Origin: Bacillota bacterium
GTDB taxonomy: Bacteria > Bacillota > Clostridia > Lachnospirales > Lachnospiraceae
Length of the DNA: 64,000 nt
Direction: 5' to 3'
Assembly (NCBI GenBank): GCA_023442465.1
Contig: JAEZZQ010000015.1
Coordinates: forward strand, 248,001 to 312,000
The notes beneath the pieces were generated by a model. It searched no databases. It was not told the origin of the DNA and saw only the letters and a program-made list of their open reading frames with translations. Positions 1-8,450 of the stretch are shown here, piece after piece. Position 1 is the first letter of the stretch. Each line of letters starts with the position of its first letter. The position numbers and the translations under genes are program-made.

Positions 1-393
1 AACCATCCTCTTTACCAGCTCAGGCGCTGATTCCAGGTAATGCCCTACAATAAAAAAGGTGGCCGGCGCATTATGTTTTTTCAGCGCATCTAAAATCGGT
101 TCCGTATTTCCATTCTCATATCCCGCATCAAATGTAAGGTAGATAACCTTCTCCCCCTTATCCCCTACGAAATAAGTGTCATATTTCTTCAATTCTTCCG
201 CGGACGCTATCCCCGTTGGCTGTGTCTCATTCCCGTACCCACCAAGTCCCCAATTTTCACATTCTGCAGCGATTGCTGAAGTCGGCATCACTCTCTCTTT
301 CACATATCCCAGTGCCCTTCCTATAAAAAACATAGAAATTAAAAACAGCAGTACTAAGATTACTTTCTTATGAATCAATTGTTTGAACTGCAT
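1..393 (-). CDS. Polysaccharide deacetylase (NodB fold), N-terminal part, cut by window edge
   Basis: Reading the minus strand from an ATG at 393 gives an open frame running off position 1 (131 residues visible). It starts with a basic stretch and one hydrophobic segment (about residues 11-25), so it is exported or membrane anchored. A short linker leads into the NodB core: VIYLTFDAGYENGNTEPI followed by APATFFIVGHYL, the first catalytic motif with its metal-binding aspartate. Residue spacing resembles the PdaA-type deacetylases that act on peptidoglycan or related glycans, but the C-terminal half is missing so the substrate cannot be assigned. A ribosome site AGGAAG lies 7 bases before the ATG. 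It is transcribed away from the chemoreceptor gene. Confidence 0.85.
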   Translation of the reverse strand, partial: MQFKQLIHKKVILVLLFLISMFFIGRALGYVKERVMPTSAIAAECENWGLGGYGNETQPTGIASAEELKKYDTYFVGDKGEKVIYLTFDAGYENGNTEPILDALKKHNAPATFFIVGHYLESAPELVKRMV

Positions 394-465
394 ATATTCT
401 TCCTAAAAAATCTTTGTAACAATATATGGAATCTCTACTCCTTTTATGAACCCGGAAATGCCTTG

Positions 466-612
466 TTACTGTTCACTCCGTTCACAGCAACGCATGATTT
501 CTGCAATGCAAAAGTTTTGCATTTAAATTCGCTCCGCGAAGCAGAAATCATCTCTTGAATCACTTTCTTACGCAGCTTAACAGTAAATGTTAAGCTACTG
601 TGTGAACAGTAA
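466..612. mobile_element. MITE-like palindromic element, family R1, copy 1
   Basis: This 147-bp non-coding element is bounded by a perfect 11-bp inverted repeat, TTACTGTTCAC (466-476) and GTGAACAGTAA (602-612). Inside are nested hairpins: TGATTTCTGC with GCAGAAATCA, ATGCAAAA with TTTTGCAT, TTCGC-TCC-GCGAA, and GCTTAACA with TGTTAAGC near the right end. Flanks AATGCCTTG (457-465) and AATGACTTC (615-623) agree at 7 of 9 bases and look like a worn target duplication. Related copies are at 11378 and 22621. With the AT-rich stretch after it, the element fills the otherwise gene-free 394-776 interval. No transposase is encoded. Confidence 0.85.
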
Positions 613-776
613 ACAATGACTTCCTAAATATCTGAAGATCAAACAAAATATTCTTTGATATTTTCCCCTTTCTATAGTAAAATAAATTCAAATCATACAG
701 TAATGCCATGATAGTTTTTTAGTTTTAAATATAGAAATAAATACGAAGAAATCTTATGACAAAGGAGATATTTATT

Positions 777-2570
777 ATGAAAGGTACCGTAGTTTCTTCA
801 TGGATGGAATCCTGCCGCAAACTCTTCGGCGATCAAGTCGTTAACAGCGCATTGGAGCACTATCGTTTATCCTCCGACCATATTTTTACCCCTATCGAAG
901 ACGTTGCCGATGACGTTGCTCTCGGCCTTGTAGATATGATCGGCAACAGTGTCGGAAAAAATCATCAGGAAATATGGGGGCTTATGGGCGAGGAAAACAT
1001 CAAGACATTCAGCCGCATTTACCCCGGCTTTTTCCGTCACGAAGGCGCTTACCAGTTTTTAAAATCCATGAATGATGTACATATTATCGTTATGCGCCGT
1101 TTTAAAGGCGCCGTTCCTCCTATTTTGGATTTACAGCCTATCTCCTCCAGAGAAACCCTTTTCATTTACCGCTCCAAGCGCGGAATGGGCGACTATCTGG
1201 TAGGTTTGTTAAAAGGCGTTTCCAACTACTTCAAGGAAGATATTAAGACAGAAGTTCTAAGCAAGTCCGCCGGCGAGATTCATTTAAAGCTGACCTTTGA
1301 AAAGGAAATACAGTATACCAAACGTTTTCGTTTCAATCAGATCCTCTCCCTCGGTTTTTTGAAGAGAAGCTCTCAAAAGCTCGCTCTGCTCAATACAGTT
1401 TTAATCGGAGCCCTCGGCTTCGTACTTTTTAATGACCCTGCAAAGTCCGCGATACTCGCAGTTTCCACCTGTGCTATCTCTTTGATTTCTTCTTATGTCA
1501 TCAGCAGGCCTGCCAAACTGATCGCAGCGGAGCTTCAAAGCCTGGCCGACAGAACGTTTTCTGAAAACGTAGAGCTTCACTCTCAAGATGAGAACGAAAA
1601 GCTCATGGAAATTATTAATAGCTTAAAAGCCGTGGTTCAGAAGGATTTTATCGAGTTTAACGCTATTGTGGATGAGATGTATACCTTCAATAACTCGCTT
1701 TCCGGTATTGCTTCCACCATGCAGTCCACCTCCAACGATATTACGGATGTTCTGGACGAGGTTGCTGTAGCGGCTACTACGCAGGCAGAGGATACGGAAA
1801 ATGTCGTTTCAGTACTGAATCAAAGCATCGGTAACATTACACGTATCTCTGACGAAAGCCAGAAGAACAAAGCAGAAATTGAAAATGCGGTGAACAGCAT
1901 CGAGAACAGTTTCCTCAACGTTAAGAATACTGCAGCGCAAATCAATCAGGTACTGGATAAATTCGGCAAGATAAAAGATAACAGCAACGAGCTCCAAAAT
2001 AACGCCGCTAACATTACCGAAATCGTCTCTATCGTTTCGGGCATCGCAAAGCAGATCAATCTTCTCGCTTTGAACGCTTCTATTGAAGCAGCCAGAGCCG
2101 GAGAAGCCGGCAGGGGCTTTACCGTTGTTGCTGAAGAGGTTCGCAAGCTTTCTGAGGAAACAAACAACGCGGTAGAGGAAATTAACATTAACCTCACCAA
2201 CTTTGTGTCCAGCGTAGGTGAAGTAGTTGTAGGCATCGACACCCAGTATACCATCCTGGAGACGGAGAATACCTCCCTTATGGAAGCGGTGGCTACCTCC
2301 AATCACTCCAATGACAACTTAAAAGGAGTTTCGGGTCTTATGATCCAGACATCCCTCGACTTAAAAAAAGAGGCGGACCACATTTCCTCCTTGTTTGACA
2401 GTATTCAGAATCTCGCGGCTATTGCCGAGGAGAACTCTGCTTCTACGGAGGAGGCAAGCTCTAACGTGGCTATTTATGTGGATCAGATCAGCGAACTGAC
2501 CAAACAGATTTCTGTCTTCGATTCTATGATCAAGGCGTTTCAGGACGATTTGAAAAAATATAAGATATAA
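777..2570 (+). CDS. H-NOX heme-sensor methyl-accepting chemotaxis protein
   Basis: A 597-residue chemoreceptor. Residues 1-180 form a heme nitric oxide/oxygen binding (H-NOX) domain: it begins MKGTVV, has the proximal heme ligand His102, Pro115 and the YxSxR heme-propionate motif (Tyr131, Ser133, Arg135). Distal-pocket residues Trp9, Asn74 and Tyr140 match those that stabilise bound oxygen in the Thermoanaerobacter H-NOX. Two membrane helices (about 202-218 and 224-243) follow, then a HAMP-like linker and a signalling coiled coil whose tip (about 414-460) contains the conserved EAARAGE. There is no extracellular sensor domain, so it should report intracellular gas or redox state to CheA. The start was set at 777 because AAAGGAG (761-767) lies 9 bases before it and the family begins MKGT; an ATG at 756 lies upstream of that ribosome site. 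Confidence 0.95.
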   Translation: MKGTVVSSWMESCRKLFGDQVVNSALEHYRLSSDHIFTPIEDVADDVALGLVDMIGNSVGKNHQEIWGLMGEENIKTFSRIYPGFFRHEGAYQFLKSMNDVHIIVMRRFKGAVPPILDLQPISSRETLFIYRSKRGMGDYLVGLLKGVSNYFKEDIKTEVLSKSAGEIHLKLTFEKEIQYTKRFRFNQILSLGFLKRSSQKLALLNTVLIGALGFVLFNDPAKSAILAVSTCAISLISSYVISRPAKLIAAELQSLADRTFSENVELHSQDENEKLMEIINSLKAVVQKDFIEFNAIVDEMYTFNNSLSGIASTMQSTSNDITDVLDEVAVAATTQAEDTENVVSVLNQSIGNITRISDESQKNKAEIENAVNSIENSFLNVKNTAAQINQVLDKFGKIKDNSNELQNNAANITEIVSIVSGIAKQINLLALNASIEAARAGEAGRGFTVVAEEVRKLSEETNNAVEEININLTNFVSSVGEVVVGIDTQYTILETENTSLMEAVATSNHSNDNLKGVSGLMIQTSLDLKKEADHISSLFDSIQNLAAIAEENSASTEEASSNVAIYVDQISELTKQISVFDSMIKAFQDDLKKYKI

Positions 2571-2605
2571 GATATAAGATAAGCTATCGAAAGAATAAGA
2601 TGCAC

Positions 2606-2647
2606 AAAAGGACAAAAAACACGCAAAACGAGTTTTTTGTCCTTTTT
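2606..2647 (+). terminator. Rho-independent terminator of the chemoreceptor gene
   Basis: AAAAGGACAAAAAAC (2606-2620) pairs with GTTTTTTGTCCTTTTT (2632-2647) across an 11-base loop. It lies 35 bases after the stop codon and ends in a T run on the plus strand. Confidence 0.85.
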
Positions 2648-2700
2648 ATCTGAAATCTTAAAAATATATTAAAAATATTAAAAAAATCGCAACAAAAAGA

Positions 2701-2729
2701 TTGCATTTCCTTTCGCATTCGTATACGAT
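2701..2729 (+). promoter_or_regulatory. Candidate sigma-70 promoter of the purine permease gene
   Basis: TTGCAT (2701-2706) and TACGAT (2724-2729) are separated by 17 bases and lie about 80 bases before the permease start. The leader between them and the gene shows no purine-riboswitch core that I can recognise. Confidence 0.45.
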
Positions 2730-2811
2730 ATATTCTGTCAAACAATAAACCATGCCGGGCGCTGGAATATTGTTACCAAGAAAACACACTATTTAAGCAA
2801 GGAGAATAACA

Positions 2812-4230
2812 ATGGAGAAACTATTCAAACTGAAACAGAACAACACCACCGTAGCTACGGAAGTTCTGGCCGGACTTACCACATTTTTTGCAATGGCATA
2901 TATTCTGTTCATTAATCCGGCAATGCTTTCCCAAACTGGCATCCCTTATGGTGCAGTATTTCTCGCAACCATTTTCGCTTCCGCTGTAGGTACGCTGGTT
3001 ATGGCGCTTTTCGCTAACGTTCCTTATGCGCAGGCTCCGGGTATGGGGCTTAATGCATTCTTTACCTATACCGTATGCTTCGGTCTGGGCTTTACATGGC
3101 AGCAAGCTCTCGCCATGGTATTTATCTGCGGTATCATTAACGTTATCATTACGGTTACCAAGATCCGTAAATCTATTATTAAAGCGATTCCCGTAAGCCT
3201 TCAACACGCTATCGGCGGCGGTATCGGCATTTTCATCGCTTACATAGGAATTAAAAATGCAGGCTTATTGAGCTTTACCTCCGATCCGGGCAGAAATGTT
3301 GTTTTTGATAGCGGAACAGTCGTTGCAGATTCCAGTATCGTTCCCGCTTTGGCAACCTTCAATACTCTTCCGATACTTCTTTCCCTGATTTCGCTTATTT
3401 TGATGGTAGTACTCGTTATCAAGAAGGTGCCGGGAGCTATCTTTGTAAGCATTATTCTTTCCACGATAGTCGGCGTGTTCATGGGAATTGTAGATCTGAG
3501 CCAGATTGGCATCGCATCGAACATTGGAACCTCTTTTTCGGAGCTTGGGACAACCATCGGTGCCGCTTTCGGGGCAGCCGGAATGTTATCTCTCTTTTCG
3601 GATATCACGAAACTTCCATTAGTTCTTATGACGATTTTCGCATTCAGCCTTTCCGATACTTTTGACACCATCGGAACATTCATCGGTACGGGACGCCGTA
3701 CGGGCATTTTCAGTGAAAAAGATCAAGCGGAAATGGACAGCTCCAGCGGCTTCAAGTCCAAAATGGACCGCGCATTGTTCGCAGACTCCATCGCTACTTC
3801 CATCGGCGCGATTTTCGGTACCTCCAACACTACCACCTATGTGGAAAGTGCGGCAGGCATCGGTGCAGGCGGACGTACCGGTCTGACCTCTCTTGTAACG
3901 GCGATTATGTTCCTGCTCAGCATTTTCTTAGCTCCTGTTGTGGGGATCGTTCCTACGCAAGCTACTGCTCCTGCCCTCATTATGGTAGGCATTATGATGC
4001 TTTCCTCTTTTGCTAGCATCAAATGGGACGATTTGGCAGAAGCGGTTCCTGCATTCTTTGCAGGTATCTTTATGGCTTTGTGCTACAGCATTTCCTACGG
4101 TATCGCGGCAGGCTTCATCTTCTACTGCATCGTAAAATGTCTGCGCGGCGAGGCTAAGAGCATTCATCCGATTCTTTGGGTAAGTACGGCTCTGTTCATT
4201 TTGAACTTTGTAATACTTGCAATCATATAG
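2812..4230 (+). CDS. NCS2/AzgA-family guanine-hypoxanthine permease
   Basis: A 472-residue integral membrane protein with about 12-14 hydrophobic segments. The N-terminus (EVLAGLTTFFAMAYILFINP) and the segment APGMGLNAFFTYTVC are typical of the AzgA/PbuG branch of NCS2 carriers, which import guanine, hypoxanthine or adenine with protons. Further family motifs are FSDTFDTIGT around residue 280 and the small-residue-rich stretch near residues 320-350. The length is normal for the family. The start has AAGGAG 9 bases upstream. It is transcribed alone between two terminators. Whether it prefers guanine/hypoxanthine or adenine cannot be read from sequence alone. Confidence 0.92.
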   Translation: MEKLFKLKQNNTTVATEVLAGLTTFFAMAYILFINPAMLSQTGIPYGAVFLATIFASAVGTLVMALFANVPYAQAPGMGLNAFFTYTVCFGLGFTWQQALAMVFICGIINVIITVTKIRKSIIKAIPVSLQHAIGGGIGIFIAYIGIKNAGLLSFTSDPGRNVVFDSGTVVADSSIVPALATFNTLPILLSLISLILMVVLVIKKVPGAIFVSIILSTIVGVFMGIVDLSQIGIASNIGTSFSELGTTIGAAFGAAGMLSLFSDITKLPLVLMTIFAFSLSDTFDTIGTFIGTGRRTGIFSEKDQAEMDSSSGFKSKMDRALFADSIATSIGAIFGTSNTTTYVESAAGIGAGGRTGLTSLVTAIMFLLSIFLAPVVGIVPTQATAPALIMVGIMMLSSFASIKWDDLAEAVPAFFAGIFMALCYSISYGIAAGFIFYCIVKCLRGEAKSIHPILWVSTALFILNFVILAII

Positions 4231-4267
4231 TAGTTTTTAATAAAGCTTTATATTGAATCTCAACAAT

Positions 4268-4385
4268 GGGCAATACGTGAAACGTATTGCCCAAGGTCTT
4301 TCCTATGATATAAAAAATCTCCGGCCCGGCATGCGCATATCAATATCAACATATTAATATGCTAAAATTCGGTTCGGAGATTTTT
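4268..4385. terminator. Convergent terminator region between permease and his operon
   Basis: Two hairpins lie between the converging permease and hisIE genes. GGGCAATACG (4268-4277) pairs perfectly with CGTATTGCCC (4283-4292) over a TGAAA loop. Further on, AAAAATCTCCG (4313-4323) pairs with CGGAGATTTTT (4375-4385) around a long loop that contains a smaller GCATAT/ATATGC stem; T runs on both strands make the second one a plausible bidirectional terminator. Confidence 0.7.
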
Positions 4386-4413
4386 ATAATATTAATTTAA
4401 TCGTCCTTTAGCA

Positions 4414-5709
4414 TTATCTTTTCGCCAGTTCTTCTGTGATTTCCTCCCAAGTCACTCCCTTTTCCGCCATCAGAACCATCATATGATAGAGAAAATCAGA
4501 AATCTCATATTTGATTTCGTTGGAATTGGGGTTCTTGGAAGCTATGACGATTTCAGTCGCCTCTTCTCCCAGCTTTTTCAATATCTTGTCGATTCCCTTC
4601 TCGAACAGATAATTGGTATAAGAACCTTCCTTCGGGTGTACCTTTCTGTCCATGATGACATTCATAACAGATTCAAACACCTTGAGAGGATTCGTTTCAT
4701 CGTATTCTTTTTTCAAGATCTCGTTGAAGAAACAGGAATGGCTTCCGGTATGGCAGGCCGCACCGACCTGAGAAACCTTTGCCAGAATCGTGTCCATATC
4801 ACAGTCCGCCGTCAGCGATTTCACGTACTGATAATGTCCGCTGGTATCGCCTTTTATCCACAATTCGTCCCGGCTCCGGCTGTAATAGGTCATCTTGCCG
4901 GTGTGAACGGTAGCGTTATAAGCTTCTTCGTTCATATAGGCGACCATAAGAACTTGATCGGTCTTATAATCCTGAACTACAACAGTTATATGCCCGTCGG
5001 AATTTAACTTGAAATCGGACCATTTGAATGCTGCTTCCAAGGCATTCACGCGAATTCCATTACCCTGACACAGCGATTTGATCGCTGGAAGCTCCTTGGC
5101 GTTTTCGTTGATGGCATGACCGGTAATGCCGCATATGGAAGGCACAGAAAGCATCTCGATCAGTTTATCCAGGGAAACCTCAGGTAAGGACACGAGAATC
5201 TTCGTCGCCCCATCCCATTTTTGGACACTTTCTCTTATGGAGCTTTCTTTTAAAAGAATCAGTTCATCCACATAGTTCTCAATCGTTTCCTTGTTTTGAA
5301 GAAGCTCCTCCGTATCTATAAAACATGCAGCAATCTTTTCCTTGCCGAATTTTAAAGATACTTCCTGTGTGATTTCAATGTTTTCAGGCTTGGAATAATT
5401 CAAGGCGGCTTTTCTGCAGCCTGCATAAAGCAGTTTCTTAATATCCTCCATCCGGTGGATATTGCCCGCTCCCGTTACCGGTATTTCCGTGTTCTGGCAT
5501 ATTTCCTTTATAATATCCAGAGCCTCGTCATGTTCTGCATCCCCCTTCGACATATCAAAAACCAAAAGCTCATCCGCATTGTTATCTCCATAAAATTTGG
5601 CAAGCTTCACCGGATTGGTGTCAAGAATCGTAATATCCGATAAATTCTTGACCGCATTGCCCTTATACAAATAAATGCAGGGAACTAATTTCTTATAGTT
5701 GTCGCTCAT
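4414..5709 (-). CDS. hisIE: HisIE with an N-terminal degenerate HisA-like barrel
   Basis: This 431-residue protein has three parts. Residues 1 to about 215 resemble the HisA/HisF phosphoribosyl barrel (VPCIYLYKGNAVK at the N-terminus, GAGNIHRMEDIKKLLYAG in the middle, CGITGHAINENAKEL near its end). Residues about 228-330 are PR-AMP cyclohydrolase (HisI): SRSRDELWIKGDTSGH plus the DCDMD and CHTGSHSCF metal-binding motifs. Residues about 342-431 are PR-ATP pyrophosphohydrolase (HisE): GEEATEIVIA and EISDFLYHM. The HisI and HisE parts carry out steps 2 and 3 of histidine synthesis. The barrel has lost the N-terminal catalytic aspartate (IY in place of ID/LD), so a catalytic HisA role is unlikely and a structural role is inferred. 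AAAGGAG lies 7 bases before the ATG; hisB ends 17 bases upstream. It is the last gene of the operon. Confidence 0.93.
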   Translation of the reverse strand: MSDNYKKLVPCIYLYKGNAVKNLSDITILDTNPVKLAKFYGDNNADELLVFDMSKGDAEHDEALDIIKEICQNTEIPVTGAGNIHRMEDIKKLLYAGCRKAALNYSKPENIEITQEVSLKFGKEKIAACFIDTEELLQNKETIENYVDELILLKESSIRESVQKWDGATKILVSLPEVSLDKLIEMLSVPSICGITGHAINENAKELPAIKSLCQGNGIRVNALEAAFKWSDFKLNSDGHITVVVQDYKTDQVLMVAYMNEEAYNATVHTGKMTYYSRSRDELWIKGDTSGHYQYVKSLTADCDMDTILAKVSQVGAACHTGSHSCFFNEILKKEYDETNPLKVFESVMNVIMDRKVHPKEGSYTNYLFEKGIDKILKKLGEEATEIVIASKNPNSNEIKYEISDFLYHMMVLMAEKGVTWEEITEELAKR

Positions 5710-5726
5710 GTATATGCTCCTTTTTG

Positions 5727-6314
5727 CTACAGACTTCCCTTTGTGCTCAGTACATCCGTAATTCTTTCGTCTTTCATTACCGCCCCATCCAAGGCCTTGG
5801 CAAAGGATTTGAACATCGCTTCTATCATATGATGATTATTCTCACCCGATAGCATTTTTATGTGAAGATTCATTCCGGCAGAATAAGAAACTGCATAGAA
5901 AAACTCTTTTACCAGCTCCGTAGCGAGCCCTCCCACCATTTCCGAGGTAAATGTGCAGTCAAAGTCAAAATATGGCCGACCACATAAGTCAATAGAACAT
6001 AGCGCCAGCGCGTCATCCATAGGAAGGATAAAATAGCCGTAGCGCTTGATTCCAATCTTATCGCCCAACGCATTCTTTATCGCCTGCCCTAAAACGATTC
6101 CGGTATCTTCCACCGTATGGTGTCCGTCTACGCTCAAATCTCCCGTTACCGTTACCTTTAAATCAAAAAAACCGTGCTTTGAAAAACCCTCAAGCATATG
6201 ATCGAAAAAACCGATTCCTGTATGAATTTCGCTTTTTCCGGTGCCATCGAGGTTCAAGATGACAGAAATATCGGTTTCCTTCGTTTTACGTTCTATCGTC
6301 GTGCTTCTTGCCAT
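5727..6314 (-). CDS. hisB: Imidazoleglycerol-phosphate dehydratase
   Basis: A 195-residue monofunctional dehydratase that converts imidazoleglycerol phosphate to imidazoleacetol phosphate. Manganese-binding motifs are clear: GIGFFDHM, DGHHTVEDTG and NNHHMIEAMFKSFAKAL. There is no fused histidinol phosphatase. The frame is open to 6344, directly after the hisD stop, but MARSTTIERKTKETDI is the conserved family start and GGGGGAG lies 7 bases before that ATG, so 6314 was chosen. It lies between hisD and hisIE on the same strand with short gaps. Confidence 0.95.
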   Translation of the reverse strand: MARSTTIERKTKETDISVILNLDGTGKSEIHTGIGFFDHMLEGFSKHGFFDLKVTVTGDLSVDGHHTVEDTGIVLGQAIKNALGDKIGIKRYGYFILPMDDALALCSIDLCGRPYFDFDCTFTSEMVGGLATELVKEFFYAVSYSAGMNLHIKMLSGENNHHMIEAMFKSFAKALDGAVMKDERITDVLSTKGSL

Positions 6315-6344
6315 GGTATTCTCCCCCGTTTCCTTTCCCTTCAT

Positions 6345-7637
6345 TTACTGTTCAAATCTTACTTTAATCGAGTTCGCGTGAGCCGTCAACCCCTCACTTT
6401 GGGCAAACAGTTCAATATCTTCATGCACCTTTGAAAGAGCCTCCTTCGAATAAGAAATGATACTGGTTTTCTTCATGAAATCATCCACATTAAGGGGCGA
6501 AAAAAACTTTGCCGTGCCATTTGTGGGCAATATATGGTTAGGTCCCGCGAAATAATCTCCCAAAGGCTCGGAGGAATATTCCCCGAGAAAAATTGCTCCT
6601 GCATTGTTTATCTTGGTCATGATCTCGTAGGGATTCGCCGTTAAGATTTCCAAATGCTCCGAAGCGATTTCATTGGCAGCATCGATAGCGTCCTCCATCG
6701 TATGCGCAAGAAGAATATAGCCATAGTTATCCAACGACTTTTTGATAATTTCTGTTCTGGATAGTTCCTCTGCCAACCGGTCTGCCTGTACGGACACTTC
6801 CTTTGCCAAAGCTTCACTTGTTGTAATAAGTATGGCGCTGGCCATCTCGTCGTGCTCCGCCTGGGATAATAAATCAGAAGCTACGTAGAGAGGATTTGCC
6901 GTCTCGTCCGCAATAACGAGGATTTCGCTGGGGCCTGCGATGGAGTCTATGCTCACATAGCCGAAGCAAGCCTTTTTCGCCAGGGCTACATAAATGTTGC
7001 CGGGACCTGTAATCTTATCTACCTTGGGAACGCATTCGGTACCAAAGGCCATAGCCGCAATCGCCTGCGCTCCTCCTATTTTATATATTTCATCTACGCC
7101 TGAGATATCCGCTGCTACCAAAGTGCCCGCATATACCTTACCGTCTGCGCCCGGGGGCGTTGTCATAATAATTCTCTTAACGCCTGCCACCTTGGCCGGA
7201 AGGACGTTCATCAATACACTGGAAGGATAAGCGGCCTTGCCGCCGGGTACATACACCCCGGAAAGTCCGATGGGGGTTATTTTCTGCCCGAGCATTGTTC
7301 CGTCATCCTTCATATCGATCCAACTGTTGTGAAGCTGTTTCTCATGAAAAATGCGGATATTGTCCGCCGCTCTTTTCATTACATTTACCAGCTTTTCATC
7401 CACTTTCTTATAAGCTTCCTCGATCTCCTCTTTCGTTACTCTTATGTTGGAAGCATCGATTTCACATTTATCGAAGCGTTTCGTGTATTCGAATATTGCC
7501 TTATCCCCTCTTTCCCGGACGTCCGAGACAATATCGGAGACTGCCGATTCGAACTGCCCGTAATTATTGGGACTACGCTTTAACAAGGTATTCAATAAAT
7601 CTGTCTTTGACTCAGAAGTCAGCTTTAAAATCTTCAT
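6345..7637 (-). CDS. hisD: Histidinol dehydrogenase
   Basis: A protein of about 430 residues that oxidises L-histidinol to L-histidine in two NAD-dependent steps. Diagnostic stretches are TGPGNIYVALAKKACFG, IDSIAGPSEILVIAD, LLSQAEHDEMASAIL and ASEHLEI, which carry the zinc and substrate ligands. The frame can begin at a GTG at 7664, but the ATG at 7637 (MKILKLTSESK) fits the family and has AAAGGA 13 bases upstream; this spacing is slightly long, so the start is moderately sure. The stop is followed at once by the open hisB frame, suggesting tight coupling. Confidence 0.94.
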   Translation of the reverse strand: MKILKLTSESKTDLLNTLLKRSPNNYGQFESAVSDIVSDVRERGDKAIFEYTKRFDKCEIDASNIRVTKEEIEEAYKKVDEKLVNVMKRAADNIRIFHEKQLHNSWIDMKDDGTMLGQKITPIGLSGVYVPGGKAAYPSSVLMNVLPAKVAGVKRIIMTTPPGADGKVYAGTLVAADISGVDEIYKIGGAQAIAAMAFGTECVPKVDKITGPGNIYVALAKKACFGYVSIDSIAGPSEILVIADETANPLYVASDLLSQAEHDEMASAILITTSEALAKEVSVQADRLAEELSRTEIIKKSLDNYGYILLAHTMEDAIDAANEIASEHLEILTANPYEIMTKINNAGAIFLGEYSSEPLGDYFAGPNHILPTNGTAKFFSPLNVDDFMKKTSIISYSKEALSKVHEDIELFAQSEGLTAHANSIKVRFEQ

Positions 7638-7687
7638 GTCTATTAACACATCCTTTCGGTTCACTATATAAACGCCCTGAAACAGCT

Positions 7688-8344
7688 TTAAACTGCCGAA
7701 ATGCGCACCTTTAAATCATTTATTAACTTCTTGATCCGCTCCGTTTCCATCTGCATGCTTACCTGATTGACTATCATTCTGGCAGAAAGAGGACAAATTT
7801 CTTCGAGTACTTGAAGCCCGTTCTCATTCAGCGTGGACCCGGTTTCTACGATATCCACAATGACATCCGACAGCTTTACGATGGGACCTAATTCCACTGA
7901 CCCGTTCAGCTTAATAATATCCACGGTCTGATGCTTTTTATTATAAAAATAGTCCTTGGCAATATTCGGATATTTACTGGCTACACGTATTCTCTCGTGA
8001 TGCTGCAAAAGTTCTTTCGCACCGGCCGGTCCGCACACGCACATCCGGCACTTTCCAAAGCCCAGATCCAACACTTCGTAAACCCGCCTGTTTTCCTCCA
8101 TGATCGTATCTTTTCCAACCACACCGATGTCCGCGGCACCGTACTCCACATAGGTAGGCACATCCGGGCCTTTGGAGAGAAAAAAGCGAAGCTTTAGCTC
8201 CTCATTGACAAAAACAAGCTTTCTCGAGCTTTTGTCTTTCATCTCCTCGCAAGTAATCCCTATTTCTTCCAACAGTTCTAACGTTTTATTCGCAAGCCTT
8301 CCTTTTCCCAAAGCGAAAGTCAAATATCTGTTTTCTTTATTCAT
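7688..8344 (-). CDS. hisG: ATP phosphoribosyltransferase, short form
   Basis: A 218-residue short-form HisG, the committed step of histidine synthesis (ATP + PRPP). It begins with the LTFALGKGRLA motif and has the phosphoribosyl-binding signature VDIVETGSTLNENGL; it lacks the C-terminal regulatory ACT-like domain of long HisG. Short HisG depends on the regulatory subunit HisZ, which is encoded just upstream. Between hisZ and hisG a 53-bp segment has been tandemly duplicated, so the hisG start codon overlaps the stop of a duplicated 18-codon ORF (ATGA) rather than the stop of hisZ itself. Confidence 0.95.
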   Translation of the reverse strand: MNKENRYLTFALGKGRLANKTLELLEEIGITCEEMKDKSSRKLVFVNEELKLRFFLSKGPDVPTYVEYGAADIGVVGKDTIMEENRRVYEVLDLGFGKCRMCVCGPAGAKELLQHHERIRVASKYPNIAKDYFYNKKHQTVDIIKLNGSVELGPIVKLSDVIVDIVETGSTLNENGLQVLEEICPLSARMIVNQVSMQMETERIKKLINDLKVRISAV

Positions 8345-8397
8345 AGCACCACCTCTTTCGCTTTTGCGAAAGTCAAATATCTGTCTTCTTTATTCAT
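8341..8397 (-). CDS. 18-residue coupled micro-ORF 2 between hisZ and hisG
   Basis: It encodes MNKEDRYLTFAKAKEVVL, differing from micro-ORF 1 at one residue (Asp for Asn). The ATG overlaps the previous stop and the TGA overlaps the hisG ATG at 8344. Its SD is GAAAGAGGTGG. Same caveats as for micro-ORF 1. Confidence 0.5.
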   Translation of the reverse strand: MNKEDRYLTFAKAKEVVL

Positions 8398-8447
8398 AGC
8401 ACCACCTCTTTCGCTTTTGCGAAAGTCAAATATCTGTTTTCTTTATT
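8342..8447 (-). repeat. 53-bp tandem duplication at the hisZ-hisG junction
   Basis: Two complete 53-bp units (8342-8394 and 8395-8447) differ at one base. Each contains a Shine-Dalgarno sequence (GAAAGAGGTGGTG), an ATG and the first codons of hisG. Partial third units are the true hisG 5' end and the hisZ 3' end. Each unit also has a hairpin CTTTCGC-AAAA-GCGAAAG whose 3' arm touches the ribosome site. As 53 is not a multiple of three, each unit creates its own short reading frame instead of lengthening a protein. Confidence 0.95.
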
Positions 8448-8450
8448 CAT
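8394..8450 (-). CDS. 18-residue coupled micro-ORF 1 between hisZ and hisG
   Basis: It encodes MNKENRYLTFAKAKEVVL, that is, the HisG N-terminus joined to a copy of the HisZ C-terminus (hisZ ends KAKEAVL). Its ATG overlaps the hisZ stop (ATGA) and its stop overlaps the ATG of the next micro-ORF. An SD (GAAGGAGG) lies upstream. Translation is inferred; the peptide is probably a by-product, and the effect would be to pass ribosomes toward hisG. Confidence 0.5.
   Translation of the reverse strand: MNKENRYLTFAKAKEVVL

Noticed and set aside
660..755. Sigma-28 (motility) promoter for the chemoreceptor
   Set aside because: GCCATGAT at about 708 loosely recalls the -10 element, but there is no matching TAAA-type -35 at the right spacing.
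1809..2306. 165-residue minus-strand ORF inside the chemoreceptor gene
   Set aside because: It is a shadow of the well-supported plus-strand coding sequence; it has no ribosome site and no family resemblance.
2730..2811. Purine riboswitch before the guanine/hypoxanthine permease
   Set aside because: Purine permeases often have one, but I could not find the three-stem core or its conserved loop sequences in the 80-base leader.
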